This document shows, piece by piece, positions 24,715 to 36,185 of a DNA stretch of 64,000 nt; position 1 is the stretch's first letter; each line of letters opens with the position of its first letter. Position numbers and translations under genes: made by a program. Below the pieces are notes generated by a model, which ran no database searches, was not told where the DNA came from, and was given only the letters and a program-made list of their open reading frames with translations. Source of the stretch: Moniliophthora roreri (Eukaryota > Basidiomycota > Agaricomycetes > Agaricales > Marasmiaceae); assembly GCA_001466705.2 (NCBI GenBank), contig LATX02000001.1:1240001-1304000 (forward strand), read 5' to 3'.

Positions 24715-26911
24715 TCAGTTATGTTTCTTCATCCCTAATCGGAAATATGCGGTGCCCATGAATAGCACCCACGCAAAGATAACCAGAGACGCGCTCAAGG
24801 ACGCAAACACCTCCCCTCTACGTATCTCCCGCTTCACTTGGGCTTCGTCTCGGAGCGAACGCCGCACCCCTGAGGCAGTGGAGGAGTAACGGTTGTGTTC
24901 GGACCCCAACAAAGGCGAGTGATCTGATGTGGTCTCCCTTCTGCGACGAGAAGGACTCCGCGAGGCCGGGCTAGTGGATCTACCTAGCACTTGATTTGCT
25001 TCATCTTTCTTCCGCTGGAGGTAAGCAAGAGCTAAGATGGACATGAACTGAACAACGTTCAATATAACCCATATGCTGAGGAGACGTTGTGCAGCTGATT
25101 TACTGTTTCTACCTGTGTTGTTCTTGTGCTGATCAAGAGTCAGTCCAGCTAGGGTCTGAAAAATTACCGTTCCAGTTTGCTCTAACTGTAAATGAGAGAT
25201 CTATAAGTGGATATGCGCTTCTTCTGAGGGATTAGTACCACGTACGCTCTTATGTACTCCCAGGGCTGTTGAAACATATTTCAACGACACAATTTTAGGC
25301 ACGAGCACCACGAGAAGCACTAGTTAAGATGGATGAGTTGCACCCAGAGGGTGAACATAGAGCATACGCACAGGGAGCGAAGCCGTAACCGAGCATAAAC
25401 GAAAGAATTGCTGGGATAGGGCTTCCTGTCCATTGCGTAGGTACTGCGAGCCAAACATATGCGAGCCCGGTAAGGGTCGACGATAAGAGTAGTAATTGGA
25501 TGACAATTGGTCTATGCTTGTAGCGATCCACTAAAAATCCACACTGGGATGGTATGAGAAGACGGAGCAATCTGTGTAGGGAGTGTGACTGATTACCAAT
25601 GGGTATAGAAATATGCTTCCAGCTAGAAGGAAGGAAGCTGTATTTGCGGCATTCTCCTCATTCATGCCATATCGCGTTTCAATGATATTTCTAGTCGACA
25701 TGGTTAAAATTCGACAAAATGACACACGCCTTGACTCACGAAGCCAGATGGGTAAACGGTGCCCAAATCATCCCACAAAACACATTCAGGGCGACATATC
25801 TGTAAGAGTGGTGCTCAGACCAGATGCTGAAGATTAGGAGACGATGACTCACGCCCAGAAGACATCACCCAATTTGGTAATCTCTCGTAGGTTTACACGC
25901 TTCTTGGCTGCCACCTTCTCCAGGGCCTGCGATTCACTCATGTTTATCACAGAGCGTCTTCTAGCCTCCTCCGAGATGTCCGCTGCTTCGAGCTCGGCTT
26001 GTGCGCCATCCACTAACCATTTCGAAGCAGCAATGTATGCTAGGTTGACGAAGAAAGACACCCCAGCCAAGATGGTGGCGACGTAGAAGGGTGCATGAGA
26101 TCCAAAGCGTTCGGTGAGAGGATAAGAAGTCCTTGCTGAGACGAATGAAGCGCCTTTGCCAGCTAATAAGCCAAAGGCCATTGACACCCCCAGTCCATGC
26201 GACTTAAAGAACCGAACGATGATTGTTTCTTGCACGACGGCGAGTGGACTGACCCCAAGTCCGAATATGAACAGACCGAATGTCATGAGTCGGATGTTGC
26301 CCCAAACTTCACCGAGCAGTAATAGTAATTGTCCTGAAATATAGGGTATAAGGAGGATATAAGTAATCAAAAGGAACGCAAGCTCACCAGTAAGCACTAT
26401 TCCTGTAGCAAATATGCTGGTGAAAGTGGTACCAAGGGTACTAGCCATGATACCTCCCACAAGAGGTGTCCATGTACTGTTGAGACTGAACGCAGAAAAC
26501 AGCAAACTGAATTCCGTATGAGATGCTTCGAGTTCTCGGGAAAGTCGACTTTTCAAAGGTCCAAGAATATAAGAAGCGCTGAAAGTATATTTGGTTAATA
26601 GTAACAGCATAGAAGGTCCAAGATACGTACTAATGACTCCCGATGCTCAGACAGCAAGCACACAGTAACGCTAATGTTCGAATGAAAACAGCTCGAGATC
26701 TCGGGGATGTACCAAGACTCCGCCGCCTTCCCAGTACAACTTCTGCTTCTAGTTCTTCAGCATGATCCTCACTGGAGCGCCGACCCAACAAACCCTGTCT
26801 ATCGAGGGGTTCTTCATCGTGTTCGCTATCGTACGGTTCGGCCAAGAGATTGTCACAGGATTCGCGTCGATGATCATGACGAGGAGTGTCAGAGTCACTG
26901 GGACCAGCCAT
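24715..26911 (-). CDS. Major facilitator superfamily transporter, MFSD1-like
   Basis: Polytopic membrane transporter of the MFSD1 type (animal MFSD1 is a lysosomal dipeptide transporter). A charged N-terminal tail (MAGPSDSDTPRHDHRR) precedes the first membrane segment (FIRTLALLCACCLSIGSH). Further segments include FSLNSTWTPLVGGIMAST, LMTFGLFIFGLGVSPLAV, FKSHGLGVSMAFGLLAGKG, FYVATILAGVSFFVNLAYI, CGFLVDRYKHRP and LTGLAYVWLAV. The central loop (about 26050-25860) is charged. A Ser/Arg-rich C-terminal segment is followed by an isolated last helix (FASLSASLVIFAWVLFMG) and ends KKHN at 24715. About seven short introns. Substrate not deducible. Confidence 0.8.
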
Positions 26912-27314
26912 GAAGCGAGTGGAGAGGAAAGAGTAATAATGGGTAAAGATGGAGAAACCGGGAAGATTGTATTAGGAGTGACCTCCGGGGTGCCGAGATA
27001 CCTTTCTCGTGACAAGTCGCTTTCTGACTCGTGTCAATTGCATCGGCTCGAGTGCGAGAGATATCTGAAGCTCGGGCGGTGTTACATTGCATCCACCTCA
27101 TCCAGTTTAACTAAAACGCCCGTATCTATGCTATCTGATAATCGTCTTCGGCATTGCGCTCCGAATTGTTGTCGTGTGCAGTCCAAGTACTCATCGTCCA
27201 CCATGTCATAGTTCTACATACCGTCAAGAATAGATACAGACGGAGATGCACATCCAGTGAGTAGTCATAACATAGTCTCATATACAACGTGCGTCCGTTT
27301 ATTAAAGTCACACA
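26912..27314. other. Intergenic, 403 bp
   Basis: Upstream of the MFS gene and downstream of the MARVEL-like gene, both on the minus strand. Only short frames without motifs. Probably the MFS promoter plus the 3' UTR of the neighbour. Confidence 0.45.
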
Positions 27315-27982
27315 TTACACCATCCTCCTTGAATCGCCCGTAAGTTTCGAGCGTCGGTTCGAGATAATCCAAGCACAAGTTAAAAGTAGGTTCAAGGTAC
27401 ATAACCCGAATTCTGCCCAACCCAGTGCTTCTACAGTCAACGACTGTCGACATCTGGGCAAAATTGTCAGCCTCCTTTACTGCTGAAGACGAATGTCTGC
27501 AGCGACTTACGGCGAGATACTAGGTGTGCCAGCACAGTCTCCTCCAACCCGTGTGTTGTGTAGGATACCGGCTCCTGTTCCCTGTAGCACACTTTTTCAA
27601 CGACTATTCCCTGTACCGTGCAGAAAGAGAGCCCTACCCATAGAACTCCAGTCAACAACAGCCACATAACTGAGCTCGCCACATCGGCTAAAAATCGAGC
27701 ACCTCCATCAAACACATACATCATGTATGCCGTTGAGAATAACAATGTCCATGAAGAGTTGAACAAGAACAAAATGAGCCTTTAGAATCATCAGTCAGCC
27801 TGAAACCGAAAGAGAAGAAGAGTAAGTCCTCACAATGCATGATACTTCGTACTGTCCCACATCCCGCTCTCGTTCCCAACGCTCACAATAAAGGCAGCCA
27901 ACCCCAGCTCCGCCGCTGCTGACAACGTCATGAGAGCGAATAAAAGCGGGTGATAATGACCTGTAACGAAAGACGACGACAT
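27315..27982 (-). CDS. Small four-helix membrane protein, MARVEL-like
   Basis: Predicted integral membrane protein. Exon 1 gives FVTGHYHPLLFALMTLSA and AAELGLAAFIVSVGNES. After an intron it continues LFLFNSSWTLLFSTAYMMYV and DVASSVMWLLLTGVLWG, then two short exons add a luminal loop (GILHNTRVGGDCAG) and the last helix beginning EALGWAEFGLCTLNLLL, ending at 27315. The spacing of four hydrophobic helices, the CR.SLTVEALGWAEF motif and the size (about 170 residues) fit fungal MARVEL-domain proteins. An upstream in-frame ATG at 28072 would add 30 residues including a DYDYDY run and a basic patch; the 27982 ATG was preferred because the family starts close to the first helix. Confidence 0.65.
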
Positions 27983-28306
27983 TCGTTTGAATTTTCTCTT
28001 CCTGCGACTGAGCCGGTGTTTCTTGTTGTAGTCGTAGTCGTAGTCAAAGTCGTGCACAGTAAGAGGAAGCATTCGATCTTATAGGAATGCGAAGCAGGTC
28101 CTAGAAAAACGAGTGAATACACAGCTCCGAGTAAACGGGCGCTGTTCATGTTAAAAACATGTTAAGCTGCGCTGTGACGCATTTTTCGCGTGTAGGCCTT
28201 GAGGTCATTGCACCTAAGGCAAACAGAACAATAGTTGGTCGGTAATACGATCATCGATGTGATAGATTGCAAGCAAAGCACAGCACAGCAGACGATTGAT
28301 TGTCCT

Positions 28307-29784
28307 TTACACATTTAACGCAAGCTTTGCAAGCTGCAGTGCTCCTTCCTTTGTCTTGTTGCCTGCGTCGTGCGTCAGCTTCACGTACGTCCGGTGTGTG
28401 TGTGTGTAGCCGCGACTTACCTCCTATGAACCCACTGGCGTGCACGAAGATGCCGCCTTCCACCCCACTGACCTTACTCAACTCGTCGTCCCGAACACCT
28501 CTCCAATTCTCAGGGAGCGCCTTCCTGCTCTCAAAACTCTCTGGCGCAACAGGTACTGCTTGGATACGCCAGTTTCCTCCCGTTTCGTCTGGATAAACAA
28601 TATAGACGGCGATACCGGGCTCTTGAATGCCCTCTGACTCGAGATCGAACAGGTGCTCCTGTAGCAAAGTAAGTTATGCCTCTAAACGAAATGTGACGCC
28701 ACACACCTTCCATGGCAAAAACTGCTCCAGCAAGATAATCTTGCCACTCGGATCAACTCTCTCCTTACTCTTACTTATTGCCTCGACCAATAGATCTCGA
28801 GCGGGTAGCCAGGCATTGGCGTAGTAGTTGAGTTTCTCGAGGAACTCTTGTCCAGTTAATGAGGATGCTTTGAGAAAACGTGCCTAAAAGGTATCAGTAT
28901 CTTTAGTCGAGTGAAATGGCAATGAATACAGGAATGCGCACATCGACATCATCCGAGTCAACCGACTGGTTCCATGCTGGGTTCAGGCCAGCCACTCGAC
29001 TGGAGAGATCGGTACGGTTTCTATATCGTGGCTTGAGGTCAGCAGGGTACTGGGAGATGCCATTGTCAATGGCGTCAATAGCTTCTATGAATTCCTAATG
29101 TATGATGAGCGCGAACTCTTATCCGGAGACGCAAGGTGGTGAACATTTACCCTGTACATCTTCAGCCATAGAATGTTCACGTTGGGATGGTCTACAGGTA
29201 GCTGGGTGACATTGGAAATGACTTCTTTGCCGAAATGTCTGGGGAGGATGAATATGAATGCGAGTAGCTGAAGAATGAATGGCGTGCTGGAAGCTTACTT
29301 GTATACGAGCCCTGCAGAACTCAGCTTGGTGTCGAAGCCGTGTCCAAAAACTTCTGTGAATTCTCTTTGGTGATGGTCGAATCTCTGCTGTGCTTCATCA
29401 TACACGGCTCCAACGTCAACCACAATATCGCAACTGTCGAGAATTTTGGGATCGCGGGATCGTTTGAGGTCTATAGTGGCGGGGTTAGTTCAAGGATGTG
29501 CAGCATTTCGAGAGTAAAAATTCACCAGAATCACGATAGGTCGAGGTTTGTCTTAACAGGAAAACAGCAAGAGCTTCGTCACAGTGGAATGTGCCATTGT
29601 GAGTTCCGATGACCTGAATTTTATTTTGCTCAGACTCGCTCAAGGGAACTGCACGGTGTCCAACCTTTTGCACCTTTTGTTTCTTCGCAAGTGGGACTTC
29701 CGTAGACATATTGGGTCGCTGAAGGACGATTCTGCTGGGAGTTGAACGAATGAATGATCGATGGTAGTAAAGAAGCCTGTTCAT
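28307..29784 (-). CDS. MYG1: MYG1 exonuclease family protein
   Basis: DHH-superfamily 3'-5' RNA exonuclease; the animal MYG1 acts in nucleus and mitochondria. The frame from 29784 begins with a mitochondrial-looking presequence (MNRLLYYHRSFIRSTPSR); an internal Met near 29709 could give a nuclear form. Diagnostic blocks are IGTHNGTFHCDEALAVFLL, DIVVDVGAVYDEAQQRFDHH (DHH-like metal site), SSAGLVYKHFGKEVI, DAIDNGISQYP, WLPARDLLVEAI, ILLEQFLPWKEHLF, and WRIQAVPVAPESFESRKALP with GVEGGIFVHASGFIGG. The last exon ends at 28307. About seven introns. Very similar order and length to yeast YER156C. Confidence 0.9.
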
Positions 29785-29989
29785 ATACAGGTTCCAGGGA
29801 TGAGATGTACTCTATATTATTATGAGTTAAGTATCCACGCGATAACGACAATAAAAAGCAACAGCAACGACAAATGACCGATGTAAAGGGTACAGTCCAT
29901 GCTAAAGGTCCGTGCAATAAAAAAACCAGGTAGTCCATGTCAATGTGTATGCAAAAATGAACGAGCTCCCAATCTCTAACCCCTGCAGC

Positions 29990-30514
29990 CTAGACGAACA
30001 TGACCCCAGCACCGACTACTGCTCCAAATATGCTGACTAGAAGCGTATTCTTGTTGAGTGCCATTGCCCCGGCGGTATAATTATCATCAGGCCCGTATGC
30101 TCCGTTTCCACCTCCGGGCGACGGTGCACCTGTTGCACCTCCTCCACCCTGTAATGCGTCTGTTGCTGCGGTAGGAAGAGGGCTGGATGATGTGGTGAGA
30201 CTTGCACTGGATCCAGAGCCCGCAGGAAGGGTGGTGGTGATGGATTGGGTTTGACCGTTTGAGTTTGTGGTTACAATGACGCTGACTGTTGGGGAAGCTT
30301 GCGAGCCACTGCCGCTACCACTTCCACTGGGTGTTCCTGAGCCACTCTGGGTATTATTGTTGGTATTTCCACCCGATGACTGGGACTGGGACTGGGACTG
30401 GTCCTATGTCTATGTTCAGAAGATATTGTAACCGAGCTAAGCCAAGCTACTTGCCTGAGCATGTACAATCAAAAGGAGAGAAAAGAAGAACAAAGATAAA
30501 AGTGTTCTGTGCAT
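29990..30514 (-). CDS. Small secreted Ser/Thr-rich protein with GPI-type tail
   Basis: A signal peptide (MHRTLLSLFFFSLLLIVHAQ) is followed by one intron (30404-30454, GC donor GCAAGT) and a low-complexity mature part: repeated Gln-Ser, Gly-Ser runs, then VSVIVTTNSNGQTQSITTTL, an Ala/Ser/Thr segment and PSPGGGNGAYGPDDNYTAGA. The C-terminus NKNTLLVSIFGAVVGAGVMF is hydrophobic, as for a GPI signal. About 155 residues. It is the kind of wall-anchored protein common in Agaricomycetes; no catalytic domain. It shares a 153-bp promoter region with the divergent gene at 30668. Confidence 0.7.
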
Positions 30515-30667
30515 ATCGTCGGCTTTCTTAGAAAAATTTTTCTTTGTCGTCGAGTTGGTCGTAGTCGCAAAAGGGCAAGTCTGCCAGTCGTCACCGTCCG
30601 GTCGAGAACATACACGTGAGACCGGCCGGGGATACAAAACTGATGATTTTCCGGGTTTAAGTTCTCC

Positions 30668-32028
30668 ATGGCTTCTTCTCCTTCTCCCTTACATCCTACC
30701 TCAGTCTCAGTACTTCTCCAGTACATTGCACCCCCATCTCAGCTCACAGATCCACTACCAAATCATCTCATTTCTCAGTCTCTTTTACAGAGACACTTCT
30801 TCCTCGACCTCCGCGATCCCTCCACAGATCCCGCATCTTACCTCTCATGGCCTTCTGAAGATCAACAGAAGATTTTCAGCATTCTCGAGTCACTTCCAAC
30901 ACCAATAGATCACCATTCTTCTATTTCTTCTATTCGCTATTCTGGCGACGAAGAATCAGCCTTTGCACATGCAGAAATCACCACGACAGGTCCAAAACAG
31001 GATACTAGTGACGGCATTCGACTCATCTTCCAGTGGGACGACCGTGATTCATCCTGGAGATACCATAATGTCGCGCTTATGCCATTTCCTACTCACTCTT
31101 TCGACTCCCCATCCAGCCTTCCACTCGTCCAGAAACAGACAAACCCAGATAATTCCACGAGTATGCCAGCGGAACATGGCGGATCCCCGTTAATCACAGT
31201 TGATTCCCATCACAATGACGAAGATTCCTATTGGGATGCATACGGTGGAGAAGACGACGAGCGGCTTAATGCGGGTTTAAGCAGAAGTAACAGTACAGAC
31301 CCCACTTCGGAGGACGCGTACTGGGCTCAATATTCATCAGTCCATGGTAAGTCCACTTGCATCCACAAACTTACATCACCGCTACGTTTTGATCCAATGT
31401 TCGATGTCCTGATTTGATTGACGTTCTACCTTGCATAGGCTCGGCTGATTCAGCACGTCCATCCCCACCACCAACCGCTAAACGGAAGCTTGGGCACTTT
31501 GTGGACTCTGCAGAGACAGAGACAGACTACCTTCATGATCAAAATGATTTCTACGGCAGGGAACAAGAAACCATGATCATGAACGGACAGCACACCGAGG
31601 AGATGACCGGTGGGAATGTCCTCGAAATTCCGTACCAATCATTCAACATCAAACGCCCTTACGACCGACAAAGTCCACCATCTCCTCACGATCTTTCCGA
31701 GCGGTTGCGTGCCCTGTCCGAGTCTTCGCCAAGTGAGTCGACTGATCATCATGACATCGATTCGTTCGAGGGCCTGAAGGAGGCTGTTGAGCCTCCTATC
31801 GAAAGCGACAGCGGAATGTTGTTTGCTCCCACTCATGTCAATGGGCGTGACCATCTATCAAACGGCATTGCAGATTCTGCCAACGGTGGCATGAAATCAG
31901 GATCAGACGCCGCTCTACGAGAAGCTATACGAGGCACATACCTCTTGTGGAAGCTTTCGGCAAGTGGTGTAAACGCAGACAAGGGAATGTTCCTTGACGT
32001 TGTAAAGACAGCCATTTCGGACTGTTGA
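30668..32028 (+). CDS. Conserved fungal protein of unknown function
   Basis: Not recognised by name. Two exons separated by an intron near 31347-31438. The N-terminal 70 residues look folded and alpha-helical (VSVLLQYIAPPSQLTDPLP, HFFLDLRDPSTDPASYLSWP); a middle part is strand-rich (AFAHAEITTTGPKQ, GIRLIFQWDDRDSSWRYHNV). Then two acidic aromatic repeats, DEDSYWDAYGGEDDE and TSEDAYWAQYSSVHG, a disordered region, and a C-terminal helix ALREAIRGTYLLWKLS ending at 32028. About 420 residues. The repeated YW-A-Y segments could be short interaction motifs. A coding gene is supported by long consistent frames and its clean splice. Confidence 0.75.
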
Positions 32029-32290
32029 GAGGCTATGTATGACTCACGAGCATTTTGGACATGAGTTATGACAGCATGAATCTAGAACATAACCAACACC
32101 ATATGTGTATTGCATTTATATAGCATCGATAACAGGAGGGAACAATTGACATCCACCAATAATTTATGTTGTGTATATGCAGCTAGGGATTGGTATAAGA
32201 GACATCGACAGCTCAAAAGACCCTAAGAACAAGTACTAATCTAAACACCACCGTAAAAAATCAAGAAAATACACCCCATGTCACTGGCGC

Positions 32291-33349
32291 TTAGACCGGG
32301 ATGGATAAGGCAGCGGTAAGGAAGGCACCGAAGCCAACAAAGACTTGTTGAGCATCTGGAATGACGCCTGTTGGTGCAGGTGCGGACGATGATGTAGGCG
32401 CTAGCGAAGGGTTGTCAACAATAGAACAATTGCTCACTGTTACCGGACTCACCAGAGTCGGATGTAGAAGTTGGAGAGCTCTCTGTTGGGGTGGAGGCAG
32501 GCGTTGACGAGGTGGAACTCGGCATTGGTTCACTCGAGGTCGTAGTCGGGGGAGGAGGGGACGGTGTGGTAGATGTGGTGCTAGTCGGGGGAGGTGGTGA
32601 TGTAGTAGATGTAGTGGTGGGAGGAGGAGGAGGCTCAGTCGTCGTCGTTGGCTCTTGATGAGTCGTAGGCGGCTGTTGAGGTCCTCCGCCGAACCACCAA
32701 TCACCATACATGACACCTTGGCCCTCAGGATCGTTAGACCACTTGGAAAAAAGGCCGCGGGAAAAGTCGAGGGCACCAGGGGGACACGAGTCGAAGGGAC
32801 ACTAGAGTTTGAAATGTTAAACACGCGAAATTGGGGCAATTATTATGGTGGCAAACCAGATCAGCAACAGTAGCAGTTTCTGTATGTCCATTAATGTTGA
32901 TAGTAATCTGCTGATTGCAGTGTGCACCGTTGTCCCATTGCTAAGTAGTAGGATTGGTGAAAAAGGCTTGCAAGATGGATTGAGGAGGAAACTCGCATAT
33001 TCGTTGAGGGCGACAATCTACATTTCGTTAAGTTGATGCTGAGTCAAAGTCCCCAACTGGTCGACTCACCAGGTCATTTGGGCTGTTGTATCCTCCACAT
33101 GCTCCTCTACAAAAACGAAAACTGGTCAAAGTCCATCCAGCACGACGCCAAAACCACAACGTACAGTCCAGTGTGATAGTAAGTAAACCTAGACACATTT
33201 CCTTGCCTCTTCTCCGGCGGCGGTATCTTTTCTTGGGTATGACGTTTTACCTCACGATGACCCTTGTGAACAGCTTGAATTCGAGCGTGACCAGCCGAGG
33301 CAGGTGAAAGGACAGAAACGAGTAAAGACAGAATAGGAAGCGAGCGCAT
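32291..33349 (-). CDS. Secreted DPBB (RlpA/expansin-like) protein with Ser/Thr/Pro tail
   Basis: A signal peptide (MRSLPILSLLVSVLSPASAG) and a short prodomain lead to a double-psi beta-barrel: RFTYYHTGLGACGGYNSPND, IVALNEYQWDNGAHCNQQIT, then TATVADLCPFDSCPPGALDF and SRGLFSKWSNDPEGQGVMYG. Conserved Cys pairs and the DFS motif match fungal RlpA-like/barwin-like proteins. After about 100 folded residues comes a long Pro/Thr/Ser mucin-like linker and a hydrophobic C-terminus (QQVFVGFGAFLTAALSIPV), suggesting a GPI-anchored surface protein. Introns are short; the one at 32941-32996 needs a GC donor (GCGAGT), since reading through it meets an in-frame TAG. No catalytic activity is known for most members. 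Confidence 0.78.
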
Positions 33350-34468
33350 GATGAATATTGAGGGAAACGAGCGGAAGGATGGAGAGGAGGGAGGGGAGGG
33401 GGGGTCAAGTACCTTTATTATAATACACAAGTTTTGGCATCCAAAAGGGATCGCTGACAGTGATCGCAAACGCAACTTGAAAAGGTCACGCTGAATGTCG
33501 TCACCCGCAAGATACAGTACAGCGGTTTGCGGAATTCTTGCGACACGCATCAAAAGTGCCGGAACAAATAAAAATGGTTCCAAAAAATCCAAAAAATCAT
33601 GAACTACGCATACTAGCCTTCTACTGGCCTAGATAAGCCTTGTTTTGCTTCTCTATACACCCTTGAGATACCTTAGACCTGTCTTTGAGCCTGAAGAATC
33701 AATACGGGGCCATCAAGGTGTCGAAACTCGCACTGGCTGTCGCCTAGCGAAGCATGCTCTCTTGCTGTCTTTCCGTGAGTTCTCGAGCTATGGCATGCTC
33801 ATGAAAGGAAATAACATTGTTGTATGTGATAATGGGTACAGAATTCCTTGAGGTACATGTTGAATTGAGGCGGGTAGATGTTGTTGGGAGGAGAAGGGTT
33901 GGGTTTACACGGGTTTGCGAACAATTCTTCCTGATTACTGTGTTATAAGAGCTCCCGAGAGTCATAGAAGAGGAGGTATTTGTGTATAGGATGAGATGAG
34001 AGTATGATGTGTTTATTGGAGAGTCCATTTGTAGTTGGCTGAACTGTGTGGAACTAGGAAGCCAGAGGACGTTATGAAGATTTGTTAAAGACTTAGGAAG
34101 GCCTGATACGCACCTTTTCATCAAAATCAAATGAACACTGCCAGCATACCTCCTAAATAAAGCTCCTGAATGAACACCAAGCGAAGATCCTGATACGTCC
34201 TCCTACTCAAAATCCCAGAATCCATAATCATTCCTATAGGGCTGCTGGAATACCCTCAATTTCGTTCTGTAAGCTTGAAAGATAGTCCAAGAGCACGTAG
34301 AGATCAATGAGGCTAGTTATAATGGCATTTTAGATTGGGGGTAGGAGGTGAAGTGCCGAAAGACGTACCGCTCCAAAACTTGCCCTCCTCTAGTCCGAAA
34401 TGCTTGGTTTTCCGAATCAAGTTCTTTCTGCACATGGTCTATCTTATTTTCGAGGATTCTGTGTATTT
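33350..34468. other. Intergenic, 1.1 kb, with a truncated gene duplicate
   Basis: No complete gene. Contains the decayed fragment at 33489-33602 (separate entry). Other frames are short. CpG content is normal. Confidence 0.5.
33489..33602 (+). pseudogene. Truncated inverted duplicate of the C-terminal coding part of the 34.5-kb gene
   Basis: The plus strand here matches the minus strand of about 34505-34600, clearest over 33519-33573. The shared frame reads TAVCxILATRIKSxGTNK in both; differences are mostly single substitutions, with small indels on the left side. The fragment runs into a stop at about 33600 and lacks the upstream exons, so it is a relic. Orientation is opposite to the longer copy, about 1 kb away. 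Confidence 0.6.
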
Positions 34469-35482
34469 TCAAGAGGCTATAGAGGTATTTACGGTCTGCA
34501 GGTGAATTTTGGGAATTATTTTATTTGTTCCGACACTTTTGATGCGTGTCGCAAGGATTTCGCAAACCGCTGTATACAGTCGCGGACAGTCAAAGTCGAC
34601 AAGATTAAATGTGGGCGAACCAGAGTCAGATTCAACAAAATTTTTGGCCGTTTTTTCAACGACATCGTGTACCTTTTGGGCCTCTGTAGGCGCAAATCTG
34701 GTACTTAGGCTCCTGATGTACTGACAATGCAACAGGCACAGTCAGCCGTCATCCGATAGACTCAGAGGCCGATATCTAGATCGCCCAGGTATTCCCCACA
34801 AATATGGCTAATTTTGGCGGCCATCCTCTCAACGAGATCTGTGGTCACTGAGATTTCTTGTTCAAGACTCGTGCATAGTATACAATCCATGTATTGTATA
34901 TCCTGCTTGGGGTTCTGCAAAACATCTACTGCAAGAGGCGCGCATTGCCATCGTGTTTGAGCAGTCGGGCAGCTCAGTCTCCATGAGCGGTTCAGAGGCA
35001 TTTTCGTTTCTTACTCGCAGGTACCAATCCTTGATCTCAGGATTGAAGTTCACGCGTTCACGCGTTCACGACTGACCAAGTATGTATACCAATACAACAT
35101 AAGCTGCGATTGCGTAACACTGGAAGCCAACTCTGCAGTCTCTGCGTACCTTGAAGGCATCAATCGGCTTAGCGGGCGAACCATAGACCAACTTGACCGG
35201 GTAGTGCACTTGTCTTGATACGACTCTGGCGTTAGCTTCGGCTATACTCGTGAGTGAACTGATCCAGTGTCGCAGGCGCACGACTACGGAATATCAGTCT
35301 TTTATCTCAGCATTGATAGGCTATGAATATAGCGTAAAGATACACTGAAGGGTCCACTCCATCCAAGTCTGAAGAGAAGTGTCAGTAGAACGACAGTTCA
35401 AGCAAGGGCAGAGAACTCGCAGGGTGACTCGGTAGATGATACGTTGATTGGCACCAATAGCAAGACGCACTGCGGTGAGCAT
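34469..35482 (-). CDS. Unknown gene, structure uncertain, possibly broken
   Basis: Not recognised. A possible start at 35482 (MLTAVRLAIGANQRIIYRVT) joins, through an intron with a GC donor (35369-35420), to GWSGPF and, after a GT intron, VRLRHWISSLTSIAEANARV and SRQVHYPVKLVYGSPAKPID. Downstream frames include NFNPEIKDWYLRV, SVTTDLVERMAAKISHICGE and the 3' exon HCQYIRSLSTRFAPTEAQKV, TFNLVDFDCPRLYTAVCEIL, ending at 34469. The frames cannot all be joined: an 8-bp triplet repeat at 35048-35070 and a TGA near 34765 interrupt them. Either my exon borders are wrong or the gene is decaying. The existence of a truncated copy nearby supports that the 3' exon was once coding. Confidence 0.35.
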
Positions 35483-35600
35483 CCGAATTGCTCGTGCTCA
35501 GTCCCAAGGACAATGGCAGTAAGGATAAATGAATGGCTTGTGAACTTGATGTCCAGAGGTGCGCGGTGATCGCACCAAAACTTCTTACCTTCCTACCATC

Positions 35601-36185
35601 ATGGACTCTTTGATCCCTTTTACAACATCTGGCTCTCTCGTGGATTGCGTGGATAGTACGTCGAGCCACAGTCAATCCTACAACGCTGCCATCCAAATTT
35701 CCCATGTCTTCACTCAGGGAAGATGCTGGTCATCCTACGAGACGGGAGAAAACTTCACGGCGTTCTCAGGTCCTATGATCAGTTTGGTACGTCCACACAT
35801 CTTCAACTAAGCCTCAAATATCTCATTCAAACTTGTAACAGCAAATCTTGTACTAGAAGACACCGTAGAACGTATATACCACGGCAATGCTTTTGCAGAG
35901 AGCTGGCATGGCCTCTTTCTCATTCGTGGTGAAAACGTCGTGCTTTTGGGTGAAATAGTACGTCTTTTCTCTTTTTTGACATGCCTAGACCAATTCTTCA
36001 TTCCTCTGTTGTAGGACCTCGATCAAGAAGACGAAGTTCCGCTACGCCAAGTGGAATATAGCCAATTGCAACCCTACCACAAAGACGAGATTCAGGTCAA
36101 AAAGCACAGAGACGAAGTCAAGGCCCATATCTTGTACGAAACCAAGGGCTTCAGTAAAGAGGGTGGCGAGGGTGACGGATATTAA
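35601..36185 (+). CDS. LSM1: U6 snRNA-associated Sm-like protein LSm1
   Basis: Subunit of the cytoplasmic Lsm1-7 ring that binds deadenylated mRNA 3' ends and promotes decapping. The ATG at 35601 gives [18 protein letters not shown]; spliced exons then read [20 protein letters not shown] (Sm1, with the DGRKL...GVL signature), [14 protein letters not shown] and the Sm2 motif [15 protein letters not shown]. The C-terminal extension ([20 protein letters not shown]) is the Lsm1-specific helix. Three introns of 50-90 bp. Ends GDGY at 36185. Confidence 0.93.

Noticed and set aside
35369..35705. Long minus-strand frame overlapping the LSM1 5' end
   Set aside because: Only the part from 35482 downward can be linked to neighbouring frames; the rest is antisense to LSM1.
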